A stretch of DNA of 64,000 nt from Pseudomonas sp. BGI-2 (GCF_004310295.1 NZ_SISB01000001.1:219867-283866); one strand, 5' to 3'; shown: positions 35,421-44,545, counted from the stretch's first letter. Notes: generated from the sequence alone by a model not told the origin. Translations and numbers: made by a program.

Positions 35421-36257
35421 ATGAAAACCGCTCAAGACACTTTCCTCGTTCTCGGTGCGACCGGAAAAACAGGGCGCTGGATCACTCAACATCTCAAAGC
35501 GGCGGGATTGCCTGTGCGCCTTGGATCGCGCGAGGCGAATCCACTCTTTGACTGGGAAGACCGGACGACCTGGGATGCAGCGCTTGATGGCGTTCACGCC
35601 GTATATATTTCCTATCAACCGGACCTTGCCGTACCGGGCGCCCTCGAGACAGTTCAGGCGTTTACCGACCTGGCCGTCAAAAGTGGCGTCAGCAAACTGG
35701 TGCTGCTGTCCGGGCGCGGCGAGATCGAAGCGGAACAAGCCGAACGCGTCATACAGAACAGCGGCGTTGACTGGACGATCCTGCGGGCCAGTTGGTTCTT
35801 CCAGAACTTCAGCGAAGCGCATTTTCTGGAGCCCATTGCTCAGGGAGAACTGGCCCTCCCCGTCGGCAGTATCGCGGAGCCCTTCGTCGATGCGGAGGAC
35901 ATTGCCGAAATCGCCGTTGAGGCGCTGACCCAACCCGGCCATTCACGCCAACTCTATGAATTGACCGGGCCACGGGCGCTGACGTTTGCCGAAGCGGTCG
36001 AGGAGATCGCCAAGGGGACCGGGCGCGATATCCGTTTCACTGCCGTGCCATCGGAAGACTATCGTCAGGCGCTGGAACAGGCACAACTTCCTGCCGAGTT
36101 TATCGACCTGGTGCTGTATCTCTTCACAACGGTGCTCGATGGTCGCAACACGCCACTGACTGATGGCGTTCAGCGTGCACTAGGTCGGCCCGCGCGAGAC
36201 TTCAGCGATTATGTTCGGCGTACGGTTGCTGCGGGGGTCTGGCAGAACCAGGGTTGA
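35421..36257 (+). CDS. NmrA-like NAD(P)-binding protein
   Basis: A 278-residue atypical short-chain dehydrogenase/NmrA-like protein. The N-terminal dinucleotide motif is FLVLGATGKTGRWITQHLK. There is no canonical Tyr-x3-Lys catalytic pair; instead it follows the NmrA/QorB pattern (LSGRGEIEAEQAERVIQNSG, TILRASWFFQNFSEAHFL). Relatives act as redox sensors or quinone reductases. The start at 35421 has GGAG 9 nt upstream; the upstream in-frame extension would cover the presumed operator. Divergent TetR control suggests induction by a small electrophile or antimicrobial (inference). Confidence 0.84.
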   Translation: MKTAQDTFLVLGATGKTGRWITQHLKAAGLPVRLGSREANPLFDWEDRTTWDAALDGVHAVYISYQPDLAVPGALETVQAFTDLAVKSGVSKLVLLSGRGEIEAEQAERVIQNSGVDWTILRASWFFQNFSEAHFLEPIAQGELALPVGSIAEPFVDAEDIAEIAVEALTQPGHSRQLYELTGPRALTFAEAVEEIAKGTGRDIRFTAVPSEDYRQALEQAQLPAEFIDLVLYLFTTVLDGRNTPLTDGVQRALGRPARDFSDYVRRTVAAGVWQNQG

Positions 36258-36300
36258 GGTCGACGAGGATCGTCTGCCAAATTGCGGAGCAGAAACGACA

Positions 36301-36333
36301 AAGGCCTGCATGAGTTTCCTCATGCAGGCCTTT
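36301..36333. terminator. bidirectional terminator between nmrA-like gene and tRNA-Leu
   Basis: A perfect 14-bp stem AAGGCCTGCATGAG / CTCATGCAGGCCTT with a TTTC loop. It lies between the convergent NmrA-like gene and the minus-strand tRNA-Leu. Confidence 0.82.
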
Positions 36334-36341
36334 GATATATA

Positions 36342-36428
36342 TGGTGCCCGAAGCCGGAATCGAACCGGCACGCCCTTACGAGCGGGGGATTTTAAGTCCC
36401 ATGCGTCTACCAGTTTCGCCATTCGGGC
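36342..36428 (-). tRNA. tRNA-Leu (TAA)
   Basis: An 87-nt cloverleaf with encoded CCA. Anticodon TAA lies in GGGACTTAAAATCCC; the long variable arm (CGCTCGTAAGGGCG) and T-arm GGTTCGATTCC are present. Its acceptor stem GCCCGAA / TTCGGGC is intact. Confidence 0.95.
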
Positions 36429-36548
36429 GGTAGCGCGGTGAAGCTGTCTGGCTTGTGCAACAGAGGACGAAATATATACATCCCGTCCCGGTGAAGCAAG
36501 TTCGCAGATACCCTTTTCAAGACAAAATCTTGCAAGGCTGCGGAAATA

Positions 36549-36583
36549 AAAAAGCTCCGTAAATCATAGATCTACGGAGCTTG
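36549..36583 (-). terminator. terminator after tRNA-Cys
   Basis: AAGCTCCGTA / TACGGAGCTT 10-bp stem, followed on the minus strand by a T run. It ends the tRNA-Gly/tRNA-Cys transcript, implying a separate promoter for tRNA-Leu. Confidence 0.75.
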
Positions 36584-36590
36584 TTTATAG

Positions 36591-36664
36591 TGGAGGCCGA
36601 GGTCGGAATCGAACCGGCGTAGGTGGATTTGCAATCCACTGCATAACCATTTTGCTACTCGGCC
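36591..36664 (-). tRNA. tRNA-Cys (GCA)
   Basis: A 74-nt cloverleaf with encoded CCA, anticodon GCA in GTGGATTGCAAATCCAC, T-arm GGTTCGATTCC, and acceptor stem GGCCGAG / CTCGGCC. Confidence 0.95.
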
Positions 36665-36710
36665 TCAAACATTTGCTGTCATGTAGCGCAACATCAAATG
36701 TGTACAAACT

Positions 36711-36786
<76 letters not shown>

Positions 36787-36849
36787 GTCTTGGTGTGGCG
36801 CATTCTATAGAATCCAGAAGCCCCGTCAACCCTTTGATTCAAAAAAGTT

Positions 36850-37410
36850 TTATTTCTTTTCCACGTCGGTCTTCAGATGCGGCCAGGCAGCCCGCAGGTA
36901 TTGGACCATCGACCACAATGTCAGGCCGGCAGACACCAGCAACAAGGCGTAACCGATCAAGACCCAGAAGGTGAAGTCCGAGGGATTGGCCAGCAGGATC
37001 ACCAGCGCGAGCATTTGCGCGGCGGTTTTCCATTTACCCAGGTTCGACACGGCGACGTGAGCGCGGGCGCCGAGTTCGGCCATCCACTCGCGCAGTGCCG
37101 AGACGACAATCTCGCGACCGATGATGACTGCGGCAGGCAGTGTGAGCCACAGATTACCGTGCTCTTGCACCAGCAATACCAGCGCCACGGCAACCATCAG
37201 CTTGTCCGCCACGGGATCGAGAAAAGCCCCGAACGGCGTGCTTTGTTCCAGACGACGGGCCAGATAACCGTCCAGCCAGTCAGTGGCGGCGGCAAATGCG
37301 AAGACCGAGGCGGAGGCCAGGTAGCTCCATTGGTAAGGCAGGTAGAACAGTAAAATGAAGATCGGGATGAGCAGGACGCGTAGAACGGTAATCAGATTAG
37401 GGATATTCAT
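36850..37410 (-). CDS. pgsA: CDP-diacylglycerol-glycerol-3-phosphate 3-phosphatidyltransferase
   Basis: A 186-residue inner-membrane enzyme making phosphatidylglycerol-phosphate from CDP-diacylglycerol and sn-glycerol-3-phosphate. The CDP-alcohol phosphatidyltransferase motif D-G-x2-A-R-x8-G-x3-D-x3-D is complete in [19 protein letters not shown] with PVADK after it (about residues 47-70). About five hydrophobic helices flank it. The start at [11 protein letters not shown] (37410) is the family start; a GTG two codons upstream is possible. It belongs to the gacA-uvrC-pgsA-tRNA block conserved in Pseudomonas. Confidence 0.95.
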   Translation of the reverse strand: MNIPNLITVLRVLLIPIFILLFYLPYQWSYLASASVFAFAAATDWLDGYLARRLEQSTPFGAFLDPVADKLMVAVALVLLVQEHGNLWLTLPAAVIIGREIVVSALREWMAELGARAHVAVSNLGKWKTAAQMLALVILLANPSDFTFWVLIGYALLLVSAGLTLWSMVQYLRAAWPHLKTDVEKK

Positions 37411-37442
37411 CGGCACAACTGGCTACGAGGTGAGGTGGCATT

Positions 37443-39266
37443 CTACTCGCTGTGCAGATTTGCATAAATCAACTCTGCGAGCTTTTTACTGATCCCGGGT
37501 GCTTTGGCGATCTCTTCGATGCTGGCACGAGACAGCTCCTGCAATCCACCAAAATGTTTTAACAAATCGCGCCGACGTGTCGGTCCGACGCCCGCAACGC
37601 CCTCAAGCGTCGATGTGCGCCGGGTTTTGCCACGGCGCGCGCGGTGCCCGGTAATTGCAAAACGGTGGGCTTCATCGCGTATCTGTTGAATCAGATGCAG
37701 CGCGGGGGAATCGCCACGCAACGTAAATTCGTGGGCTGCGTCATTGAGGTACAGGGTTTCAAAACCGGCCTTGCGTGTCGCGCCCTTGGCCACGCCCAGC
37801 AGAATCAGGTCAGGGACCGCCAGTTCATTGAGCACGTCGCGGGCCATCGACAGCTGCCCCTTGCCGCCGTCCACCAACAGAATGTCCGGCAGCTTGCCCT
37901 CCCCGTCTTTCAATTTGCTGAAGCGTCGGGTCAGGGCCTGGTGCATGGCCGCATAGTCGTCGCCCGGAGTGACGCCTTCGATGTTGTAACGACGATAGTC
38001 GGACTTGATCGGGCCTTCCGGACCGAACACCACGCAAGAGGCAACGGTGGCTTCGCCGCTGGAATGGCTGATGTCGTAGCACTCAAGACGCTGCGGCGAC
38101 TCGTCCAAGTTCAACACTTCTGCCAGGGCCTCGAAACGTGCGGCGACGTGTTGACGGTTGGCCAGCCTCGCGCCCAACGCCTGCTCGGCATTGGTGACCG
38201 CCAGTTGTTGCCAGCGCGCTCGCGTGCCGCGTACTCGATGGCTGATGGTCAACTCGCGACCGCGCAGCTCTTCAATGGCCGTAATCAGGGTCGGAAAGTC
38301 TTCGTGAACCACGTTGACGATCAGCTCGCTCGGCAGGTCGCGCTCGGGACTGGTAATGAAATACTGACCAAGAAATGCAGCCATGACCTCGGAAACGTCT
38401 TCGTCGATTCCGACCTGAGGGAAGAAGTTCTTGCTACCCAGCACCCGCCCACCGCGCACGCTGATCAAGTGAACACAGGCGCCGCCCGGATTGACGAACG
38501 CGGCGATCACATCGATATCGCCCGTACCGCCTTCCATGCTTTGCTGGTCCTGTACCCGGCGCAGCAACGATATCTGGTCACGCAACTCGGCGGCGCGCTC
38601 GAACTCGAGGTTGATCGCCGCCTCTTCCATGCCGGCGGACAACTCGTCCGTCAGCGCATTGCTGCGGCCTTCAAGGAACATGACCGAGTGGCGAACGTCC
38701 TCGGCATATACCTCGGGCTCCACCAGCCCGACGCACGGGGCCTTGCAGCGTTTGATCTGGTATTGCAGACAAGGGCGCGTACGATTCTTGTAATAGCTCT
38801 CTTCGCACTGGCGAACAAAAAAGGTCTTTTGCAGCAGGCTCAGGCTTTCGCGAATGGCGCCCGCGCTGGGATACGGACCGAAATACTTGCCCTTGGCCTT
38901 CTTCGCGCCGCGATGGATGCTCAAGCGAGGAAACTGCCCATCCGAGAGAAAGACGTATGGGTAGGATTTGTCGTCGCGCAGCAGAATGTTATACGGCGGG
39001 CGCCATTCCTTGATCAGCGTCTGTTCAAGTAACAAAGCTTCCGTTTCGTTGGCCGTGATGGTGGTTTCGACCTGCGCGATGCGCCCCACCAGCGCCGCGG
39101 TCTTGGGCGCAAGACCGGTTTTGCGGAAGTAGCTGGCCAAACGCTTTTTCAGATTCTTGGCTTTGCCGACGTACAGCAGGCGTGCATCGCTGTCGAACAT
39201 GCGGTAGACGCCAGGGCGCCCACTGACGGTCGACAGAAAAGCGCCTGGATCGAAGACTTCAGTCAT
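37443..39266 (-). CDS. uvrC: excinuclease ABC subunit C
   Basis: A 607-residue nuclease that makes both incisions in nucleotide excision repair. The N-terminal GIY-YIG domain ([20 protein letters not shown]) makes the 3' cut. The UVR domain ([20 protein letters not shown], about 205-240) contacts UvrB. The RNase H-like endonuclease domain ([36 protein letters not shown]) makes the 5' cut, and the C-terminal helix-hairpin-helix pair ([20 protein letters not shown]) binds DNA. Two nt after gacA, so co-transcribed with it. Confidence 0.97.
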   Translation of the reverse strand: MTEVFDPGAFLSTVSGRPGVYRMFDSDARLLYVGKAKNLKKRLASYFRKTGLAPKTAALVGRIAQVETTITANETEALLLEQTLIKEWRPPYNILLRDDKSYPYVFLSDGQFPRLSIHRGAKKAKGKYFGPYPSAGAIRESLSLLQKTFFVRQCEESYYKNRTRPCLQYQIKRCKAPCVGLVEPEVYAEDVRHSVMFLEGRSNALTDELSAGMEEAAINLEFERAAELRDQISLLRRVQDQQSMEGGTGDIDVIAAFVNPGGACVHLISVRGGRVLGSKNFFPQVGIDEDVSEVMAAFLGQYFITSPERDLPSELIVNVVHEDFPTLITAIEELRGRELTISHRVRGTRARWQQLAVTNAEQALGARLANRQHVAARFEALAEVLNLDESPQRLECYDISHSSGEATVASCVVFGPEGPIKSDYRRYNIEGVTPGDDYAAMHQALTRRFSKLKDGEGKLPDILLVDGGKGQLSMARDVLNELAVPDLILLGVAKGATRKAGFETLYLNDAAHEFTLRGDSPALHLIQQIRDEAHRFAITGHRARRGKTRRTSTLEGVAGVGPTRRRDLLKHFGGLQELSRASIEEIAKAPGISKKLAELIYANLHSE

Positions 39267-39268
39267 TT

Positions 39269-39910
39269 TCAGAGGCTGGCATCGACCATGCCGTGACGCA
39301 CCGCCAACAGCGTCAGCTCGACATCACTGCTGATCGAAAGCTTCTCGAAAATGCGGTAACGGTACGTGTTGACCGTTTTTGGCGACAGGCAGAGCTTGTC
39401 GGAAATGATCTGGACTTTCTGACACCCGACAATCATCAGTGCGATCTGGATCTCGCGTTCCGACAGCGCGTCGAAGGGCGAGTCGTTGGTTGGCTGAAAG
39501 GATTTGATCGCCAGTTGCTGTGCAATCTGCGGGCTGATGTAGCGTTGCCCGGCAAATACCAGGCGAATTGCCTGGACCATTTCCGGCAAACCGGCGCCCT
39601 TGGTCAGATAACCCGCGGCACCGGCCTGCAACAGCCGCGTAGGAAACGGATCTTCCTCGCACACGGTGACCGCGACGACTTTGATGTCCGGATGACTGCG
39701 CAATAACTTGCGCGTGGCTTCAAGACCGCCGATCCCGGGCATCTTGACGTCCATCAGCACCACATCGGGTTTCAACTCACGCGCTTTAAGCAGGGATTCC
39801 TCCCCCGACTCAGCCTGGCCGACTACTTGCAGGCCATCGATGTCAGCCAGCATTCGTGTAATGCCTGTACGAACGAGATCATGGTCATCGACTACTAGCA
39901 CCCTAATCAA
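39269..39910 (-). CDS. gacA: GacA (UvrY) response regulator
   Basis: A 213-residue NarL/FixJ-type response regulator of the GacS/GacA system, which activates the small RNAs that titrate Rsm proteins. The receiver domain has acidic pocket VVDDHD, phospho-acceptor Asp54 in [11 protein letters not shown] and the lysine in [11 protein letters not shown]. The LuxR-type HTH is in [14 protein letters not shown] and [17 protein letters not shown]. The start codon is TTG (39908-39910), with GAGGTG 6 nt upstream; TTG starts are known for gacA in fluorescent pseudomonads. In this genus GacA is a main switch for secondary metabolism. Confidence 0.97.
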   Translation of the reverse strand: MIRVLVVDDHDLVRTGITRMLADIDGLQVVGQAESGEESLLKARELKPDVVLMDVKMPGIGGLEATRKLLRSHPDIKVVAVTVCEEDPFPTRLLQAGAAGYLTKGAGLPEMVQAIRLVFAGQRYISPQIAQQLAIKSFQPTNDSPFDALSEREIQIALMIVGCQKVQIISDKLCLSPKTVNTYRYRIFEKLSISSDVELTLLAVRHGMVDASL

Positions 39911-40037
39911 GCAGACACCTCGCGATATGGTCTTATTGGGTTGCCGGACACCTTAGCAAAAAGCGACTGGCAGACCTAGCGGCAAGCGCTATATAAAAAG
40001 TTTCATTACATCTTGAAAGGCCTGTCGCAAGCGTGTT

Positions 40038-40481
40038 TCAGCGATGCGGCTCATCGACATCGCGCTGCATTCTCAGGAAACACTCGTCTTGACCGACCAC
40101 CTTCAGCCCTTTTCTCTCGTACAGTGCTTTGGCCGGATTCGTTTCAAAAACTGTCAGGCGTAGCGCCGGACGCCGCTCCTTGCACGCCATGGCAAATACC
40201 TGATCGACCGCCCAGGAACCGGCACCCTGCCCCTGAAACGCTTCGAGCACGTGCAACTCGCGGATATATAAAGCTCTCGGGTCGCGACTGAGGCTCACAT
40301 AACCCTGCAAGACATCGTCACGGACGATCAACCAGTTCTCGCGCCCGGCCCAGGCAACATCGAAGGCTTCGTCCTGCCATAACAAATCATGCTGAATGTA
40401 GTAGCTGAGCATGGTTCGACAGGTCAGCTCGCGAGCGAAATCCAGATCCTGGGCGGTTGCCGGACGTAGTTCGAAGCCCAT
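40038..40481 (-). CDS. GNAT-family N-acetyltransferase
   Basis: A 147-residue GNAT acyltransferase: FELRPATAQDLDFARELTCR at the start, acetyl-CoA-binding motif A in ELHVLEAFQGQGAGSWAVDQV, and motif B near LRLTVFETNPAKALYERKG. The substrate cannot be assigned. The ATG overlaps the stop of the upstream amidase gene by one base, with GGAGG in place, so the two are coupled. Confidence 0.84.
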   Translation of the reverse strand: MGFELRPATAQDLDFARELTCRTMLSYYIQHDLLWQDEAFDVAWAGRENWLIVRDDVLQGYVSLSRDPRALYIRELHVLEAFQGQGAGSWAVDQVFAMACKERRPALRLTVFETNPAKALYERKGLKVVGQDECFLRMQRDVDEPHR

Positions 40482-41239
40482 CAAGCCTCCGCGACATTGA
40501 CGATTTGCCCGTTCCAGCCGTCAGCGTCCCGGCGAGCAACGACCAGCAGCTTGCCCGTGCCGGGGGCTGCGGAAATAAGCGATCCGTCCGCCGCCCAGAT
40601 TGCACTGCGCCCAGCCGATTCCCAACCTCCCGTCACCCCGCCATGGTTAGCCATCAGCACTGCCATCGAATGGGTGCAAGCATAACCTTGCAAGAGGGCA
40701 GTATCCGGCGCATAGCCTTCTTCGGTGATCAGTACCCCGGCGGCATAAAGGGCGGCGCGCTGTTCTGCCGCCGCTGCTGCGTGGCTGGCGTGAGAAAAAT
40801 CGGCGCACACCGCCAACGCGATCGTTTCAGTACCAATCTTCAACGTCGAACCACCCGTTCCCGGCGCAAACGCCACCTCCTCGCCCGGATGCAGATGCTG
40901 CTTGCTGTACACCCCGAGCGAACCATCGGCGCCCAGAACCAACGCACCGATCAGTACCGGCGAATCGTCCGACAGACGAATCGGCATTCCGACCACACTC
41001 GTCACGCCCAGTTCCCGCGCGAAATCTCGCAGCGGTCGCAGCACCTCGTCATTCGGGTCAATTGCCAGCTCAGCCGCCAACCCGCGCTCGTACCCGGTCA
41101 GCGACAATTCAGGAAAGACAAGCAACTGGACGCCCTGCTCCGCGGCAACCTGCATGAAGCGCTGATGCCAGGCGATATTGGCGGCCAGATCACCCGCAAT
41201 GGAGATCGATTGAGCAGCGGCGATGGTCAGTGTCGTCAT
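40481..41239 (-). CDS. carbon-nitrogen hydrolase (nitrilase superfamily)
   Basis: A 252-residue amidase of the nitrilase superfamily with the Glu-Lys-Cys triad: Glu in LLVFPELSLTGYERG (about residue 43), Lys in YSKQHLHPGEEVAF (about 109) and Cys in IALAVCADFSHASH (about 143). It hydrolyses an amide of unknown identity. The first gene of a two-gene unit with the GNAT protein, which could acetylate or process the same small molecule (inference). Confidence 0.86.
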   Translation of the reverse strand: MTTLTIAAAQSISIAGDLAANIAWHQRFMQVAAEQGVQLLVFPELSLTGYERGLAAELAIDPNDEVLRPLRDFARELGVTSVVGMPIRLSDDSPVLIGALVLGADGSLGVYSKQHLHPGEEVAFAPGTGGSTLKIGTETIALAVCADFSHASHAAAAAEQRAALYAAGVLITEEGYAPDTALLQGYACTHSMAVLMANHGGVTGGWESAGRSAIWAADGSLISAAPGTGKLLVVARRDADGWNGQIVNVAEA

Positions 41240-41346
41240 GTTTCGTCCTTGTGATGTGACTGGTTAAGCGGAACGCGAAGTGTGTCATAAACCCTGACGC
41301 ACTCAAGCGATAGAAAACGTCACCAGTGACCGATAGCATTTTCTGA

Positions 41347-41376
41347 TTGAAACCGCGCACCGGCCTCTAGTAAGCT
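41347..41376 (+). promoter_or_regulatory. candidate promoter of the aroF leader
   Basis: TTGAAA (41347-41352) and TAGTAA or TAAGCT (41368-41376) suggest a sigma-70 promoter 25-33 nt upstream of the leader peptide start. Spacing is 15 or 18 bp depending on the -10 chosen. Confidence 0.4.
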
Positions 41377-41400
41377 CGGCGCATTCATCGGAGACAGACC

Positions 41401-41529
41401 ATGTTCAACGCCCTCTCACAGCTTCGTACCGCCAGCGCCTCGCGCTCGGTTTTGGCTGCCCGGGCGCCTGACGTTTGTGCTCCGGTCAGCTTTTATTTTG
41501 GGTATTGGTTTAGCCACTGGCGCGCCTGA
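41401..41529 (+). CDS. aromatic-rich attenuator leader peptide for DAHP synthase
   Basis: A 42-codon ORF with a good ribosome site (GGAGA, 6 nt before ATG). Residues 31-40 read FYFGYWFSHW: three Phe, two Tyr, two Trp and one His within ten codons, while the first 30 residues are ordinary. It lies directly upstream of a strong Rho-independent terminator and the DAHP synthase gene, the arrangement of a ribosome-stalling transcription attenuator (as in trp, phe and his operons). Starvation for any aromatic amino acid would stall the ribosome on this stretch and should favour read-through. Too short to be a functional protein otherwise. Confidence 0.82.
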   Translation: MFNALSQLRTASASRSVLAARAPDVCAPVSFYFGYWFSHWRA

Positions 41530-41576
41530 TACCCACACGGCGCCCACTTTAAACGGGTCGCCACCAGAGAATTCTC

Positions 41577-41617
41577 AACCCCCGGTCGGCCTCCCGACCG
41601 GGGGTTTTGTTTTTTTC
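41577..41617 (+). terminator. attenuator terminator upstream of DAHP synthase
   Basis: A 13-bp perfect stem AACCCCCGGTCGG / CCGACCGGGGGTT with a CCTC loop and then TTTTGTTTTTTT, 47 nt after the leader-peptide stop. GGGTCG at 41555-41560 could pair with CGACC of the 3' arm and form an antiterminator. Confidence 0.85.
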
Positions 41618-41664
41618 AGCCCCCAATTTTTAGCGACACACCAGACAACTTGAGGATTCAGAAA

Positions 41665-41817
41665 ATGAACTACGCCACTTATTGCCGTTACGACAGTTTT
41701 ACCGCCTGGCGATTTACCAGCCTCCGCTCGGGACAGCCTGCCGCCTCCGATCGGTCACCCACAGGTGGCAAGCACACACACGCAGCCAATCCGGCCAATT
41801 GTCGAACACCCCAGTAG
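41665..41817 (+). CDS. second aromatic-rich small ORF (50 aa) before DAHP synthase
   Basis: A 50-codon ORF beginning MNYATYCRYDSFTAWRFTS, with GAGG 9 nt before the ATG. The first 17 residues contain three Tyr, two Phe and one Trp. It starts after the attenuator terminator and ends 48 nt before aroF. It may be a second translation-dependent regulatory peptide or a small protein; no second terminator is obvious in or after it. Function unproven. Confidence 0.5.
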   Translation: MNYATYCRYDSFTAWRFTSLRSGQPAASDRSPTGGKHTHAANPANCRTPQ

Positions 41818-41865
41818 GGCCGAGCACGCGGGAACGAACCCGCCGCCAGCCCAGGAAGCCTGACT

Positions 41866-42954
41866 ATGAACTCGTCCGTCTCTGCTCTGCCGCTGTCCAC
41901 CTTGAGCCCCGCCAATGAAGCGCTGACCCTGCGTCTGCCCAGCTCATTGCAGCTCAAACAGCAACTGCCCCTCGACAATGCCCTGACCCGGCAAGTCGCC
42001 GCTCACCGCGACGCGGTCCGCGCGATCCTCAACGGTGAAGATTCCCGTCTGCTGGTCATCGTCGGCCCTTGCTCGATACACGATCCCCAGTCCGCCCTCG
42101 AATACGCCGCCAATCTCGCTCGCCTCGCCACCGAAGTCAGCGATGAAATGTTGCTGGTAATGCGCGCCTACGTCGAAAAACCCCGCACCACGGTCGGCTG
42201 GAAAGGCCTGGCCTACGACCCGCGGCTTGACGGCAGCGATGACATGGCCGGCGGTTTGACGCTGTCGCGCGAACTGATGCGCGAAATGCTGCGCCTCGGC
42301 TTGCCGATTGCCACCGAACTGCTGCAACCCATGGCGGCGGGCTACTTCGACGATCTGTTGAGCTGGGTCGCCATCGGCGCCCGCACCACCGAGTCGCAAA
42401 TTCACCGGGAAATGGCCAGTGGCTTGAGCATGCCGGTCGGTTTCAAGAACGGCACCGATGGCGGTGTCGCCGTCGCCAGCGACGCCATGCGTTCGGCCGC
42501 CCACCCGCATCGCCATTTCGGTGTCGACAGCCAGGGGCATCCTGCGGTGATTCAAACCCCGGGCAATCCCGACACCCATCTGGTTTTGCGCGGCGGTCAT
42601 CGCGGACCGAACTACGATCGCGACAGCGTCGCCCAGGTGAACAGCGACTTGACCCGACTCAAGATCCCGGCCCGGATCATGGTCGACTGCAGCCACGCCA
42701 ACAGCGGCAAAGACCCGGCACGACAGCCGGCCGTGTTCAACGATGTGCTTGAGCAACGCCTGCAAGGTAATAGATCGCTGATCGGCATGATGATCGAGAG
42801 CCATTTGTTCGAAGGCTGCCAGCCCTTGAGCCCATCGTTGCGCTACGGCGTATCGGTAACAGATGGCTGCCTTGGCTGGACCGGAACCGAACAACTGTTG
42901 CGCCAGGCTGCCGACCGGCTGCGATCACAGAACAGCGTTCAACGACCGGCATAA
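41866..42954 (+). CDS. aroF: class I 3-deoxy-7-phosphoheptulonate (DAHP) synthase
   Basis: A 362-residue class I (AroG/F/H-type) DAHP synthase that condenses PEP and erythrose-4-phosphate, the first step of the shikimate pathway. Diagnostic stretches: LLVIVGPCSIHDPQSALEYA, MRAYVEKPRTTVGWKGL, GFKNGTDGGVAVA, LRGGHRGPNY and IMVDCSHANSGKD (metal and PEP binding). It is preceded by the attenuator region, indicating control by aromatic amino acid supply. AGGAA lies 8 nt before the ATG. Which amino acid inhibits the enzyme allosterically cannot be read here; the symbol aroF is used generically. Confidence 0.92.
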   Translation: MNSSVSALPLSTLSPANEALTLRLPSSLQLKQQLPLDNALTRQVAAHRDAVRAILNGEDSRLLVIVGPCSIHDPQSALEYAANLARLATEVSDEMLLVMRAYVEKPRTTVGWKGLAYDPRLDGSDDMAGGLTLSRELMREMLRLGLPIATELLQPMAAGYFDDLLSWVAIGARTTESQIHREMASGLSMPVGFKNGTDGGVAVASDAMRSAAHPHRHFGVDSQGHPAVIQTPGNPDTHLVLRGGHRGPNYDRDSVAQVNSDLTRLKIPARIMVDCSHANSGKDPARQPAVFNDVLEQRLQGNRSLIGMMIESHLFEGCQPLSPSLRYGVSVTDGCLGWTGTEQLLRQAADRLRSQNSVQRPA

Positions 42955-42968
42955 CCACTGCCGACCTT

Positions 42969-42996
42969 CCAGCCCTCGATCGAGGGCTGGCGTTTG
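42969..42996 (+). terminator. terminator after DAHP synthase
   Basis: Perfect 22-bp palindrome CCAGCCCTCG-AT-CGAGGGCTGG followed by a short T stretch, 14 nt after the stop. Confidence 0.65.
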
Positions 42997-43243
42997 AAAA
43001 AAGTGAATCGGTTTACAGGTAAACGGCGTTCGCATAGTAGGCCGTTGCAACGATGCGCTCCGCAAACGACAAAAAGATGTCCAAATATTCCGAACAGGAC
43101 CTCATTCTCTTTCGAACTTTCCTACATTCTCTATACCTTTTTCATCAGCTTACAGCGGATTCCTCATACACCGCCGAGCTGCCGGTGTGCTTTAGAGTGA
43201 GCCCATATCCACACCTCTGAACCACCGCAAAAAAGGAATGAAC

Positions 43244-44125
43244 ATGCTACGGAATGCAACCACTCAGTATCCAATCCTGCTGATCCACGGGCTCTTCGGC
43301 TTTGATCGCATTGGCAAAGTCGAACTCTTCCATGACGTCAAGCAGGCCCTCAGAAGTGCCGGCGCAAGAGTGTTTATCCCCCACCTCTCGGCTACCCAAA
43401 GCAACGAAGTGCGCGGCGACCAACTGTTGGCACAGATCGAACGGGTGCTGGAAGGAACCGGCGCCCAACAGGTCAACCTGATCGGTCACAGCCAAGGTGC
43501 TCTCGCGGCACGTTACGCCGCGGCAATCGCACCAGAGATCATTGCGTCGGTAACTTCGGTCAGCGGCCCGAATCACGGCTCGGAGCTGGCCGACTTTCTG
43601 CGCAAGGCCATGACGCCCGGACGCCTGCCGGAGCACGTCGCGGCAACGATTGCCACGCTGTTTGCCGACTTTCTGTCGTTGCTCAGCGGTCACCAGCACC
43701 TGCCGCAGAATGCCATTGCCGCGCTCAACGCATTGACCACCGAAGGTGTAGGCGCTTTCAACGACAAGTTCCCGCAAGGATTGCCGAAGACCTGGGGTGG
43801 AAAGGGCCGTGAACTGGTTAACGGCGTGCGCTATTACTCCTGGAGTGGGACATTGCAGGGCGACCTCCTCGACAAAGGCCTGAATGCAGTCAATCCGCTG
43901 CACGGTTTCCTCCAGGCCTTTTCCCGCTACTTCACCACCGAAGCAGAGCAGAATGACGGCATGGTTGGCCGCTACAGCTCCCATTTAGGCAAAGTTATCC
44001 GTTCCGACTATCCGCTGGATCATTTGGACAGCCTCAGTCAAACCGCCGGACCACTGGGCAAGGGCATCGACCCGATTGCCTTGTATGTGCAGCATGCCGA
44101 GCGCCTGAGAAATGCCGGCCTATAA
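43244..44125 (+). CDS. triacylglycerol lipase, P. fragi type (family I.1)
   Basis: A 293-residue alpha/beta hydrolase closely resembling the P. fragi lipase in length and sequence: YPILLIHGLFGFDRIGKVE (oxyanion-hole region), nucleophile serine in VNLIGHSQGALAARYAA, SVSGPNHGSELADFL, the calcium/Asp region NDGMVGRYSSHLG and catalytic His in DYPLDHLDSL. The larger I.1 lipases have a classical signal peptide and a disulfide; this one has neither, as in P. fragi. The start at 43244 has AAGGA 6 nt upstream; the ATG at 43238 is too close to it. Confidence 0.92.
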   Translation: MLRNATTQYPILLIHGLFGFDRIGKVELFHDVKQALRSAGARVFIPHLSATQSNEVRGDQLLAQIERVLEGTGAQQVNLIGHSQGALAARYAAAIAPEIIASVTSVSGPNHGSELADFLRKAMTPGRLPEHVAATIATLFADFLSLLSGHQHLPQNAIAALNALTTEGVGAFNDKFPQGLPKTWGGKGRELVNGVRYYSWSGTLQGDLLDKGLNAVNPLHGFLQAFSRYFTTEAEQNDGMVGRYSSHLGKVIRSDYPLDHLDSLSQTAGPLGKGIDPIALYVQHAERLRNAGL

Positions 44126-44208
44126 TCCGTCCGGAACTTTGACGAGAAATAGACCACTGAATCCGGTAGGCTCCGCACTTTACTGAACATTGAAAGGAGT
44201 ATTTTTCC

Positions 44209-44490
44209 ATGGCTAAAGCCACTGCCCGTCACATCCTGGTTGCCTCGGAAGCCAAGTGCAACGAACTAAAAGCCCAGATCGAAGGCGGCGCTGATTTCGC
44301 CCAAGTTGCCAAAGACAACTCGACTTGCCCATCCAGCCGCCAGGGCGGTGACCTGGGTTCGTTCGGTCCAGGCCAGATGGTCAAGGAGTTCGACGCCGTT
44401 GTCTTCAGCGCACCGATCAACGTGGTGCAAGGCCCGGTCAAGACCCAGTTTGGCTATCACTTGCTGGAAGTGACCAGCCGCCAGGACTGA
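44209..44490 (+). CDS. ppiC: parvulin-type peptidyl-prolyl isomerase
   Basis: A 93-residue single-domain parvulin: ARHILVASEAKCNELKAQIE, then FAQVAKDNSTCPSSRQGGDLG, FGPGQMVKEFDAVVF and the C-terminal TQFGYHLLEVTSRQ. It accelerates cis-trans isomerisation of X-Pro bonds in the cytoplasm. AGGAG precedes the ATG. A terminator follows. A second parvulin of the same size is encoded at 60281. Confidence 0.94.
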   Translation: MAKATARHILVASEAKCNELKAQIEGGADFAQVAKDNSTCPSSRQGGDLGSFGPGQMVKEFDAVVFSAPINVVQGPVKTQFGYHLLEVTSRQD

Positions 44491-44513
44491 TCGACACCCT
44501 GGTTTTGTGCATG

Positions 44514-44545
44514 ACGGCCCGCCTTTTGGTGGGCCGTTGTGTTTC
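44514..44545 (+). terminator. terminator after ppiC
   Basis: ACGGCCCGCC / GGTGGGCCGT stem (one G-T pair) with a TTTT loop and a T-rich 3' flank. Confidence 0.75.

Noticed and set aside
37644..39032. 462-codon open frame on the plus strand
   Set aside because: It is antisense to uvrC, whose domains are all present; long antisense frames are expected in GC-rich DNA, and the product shows no family features.
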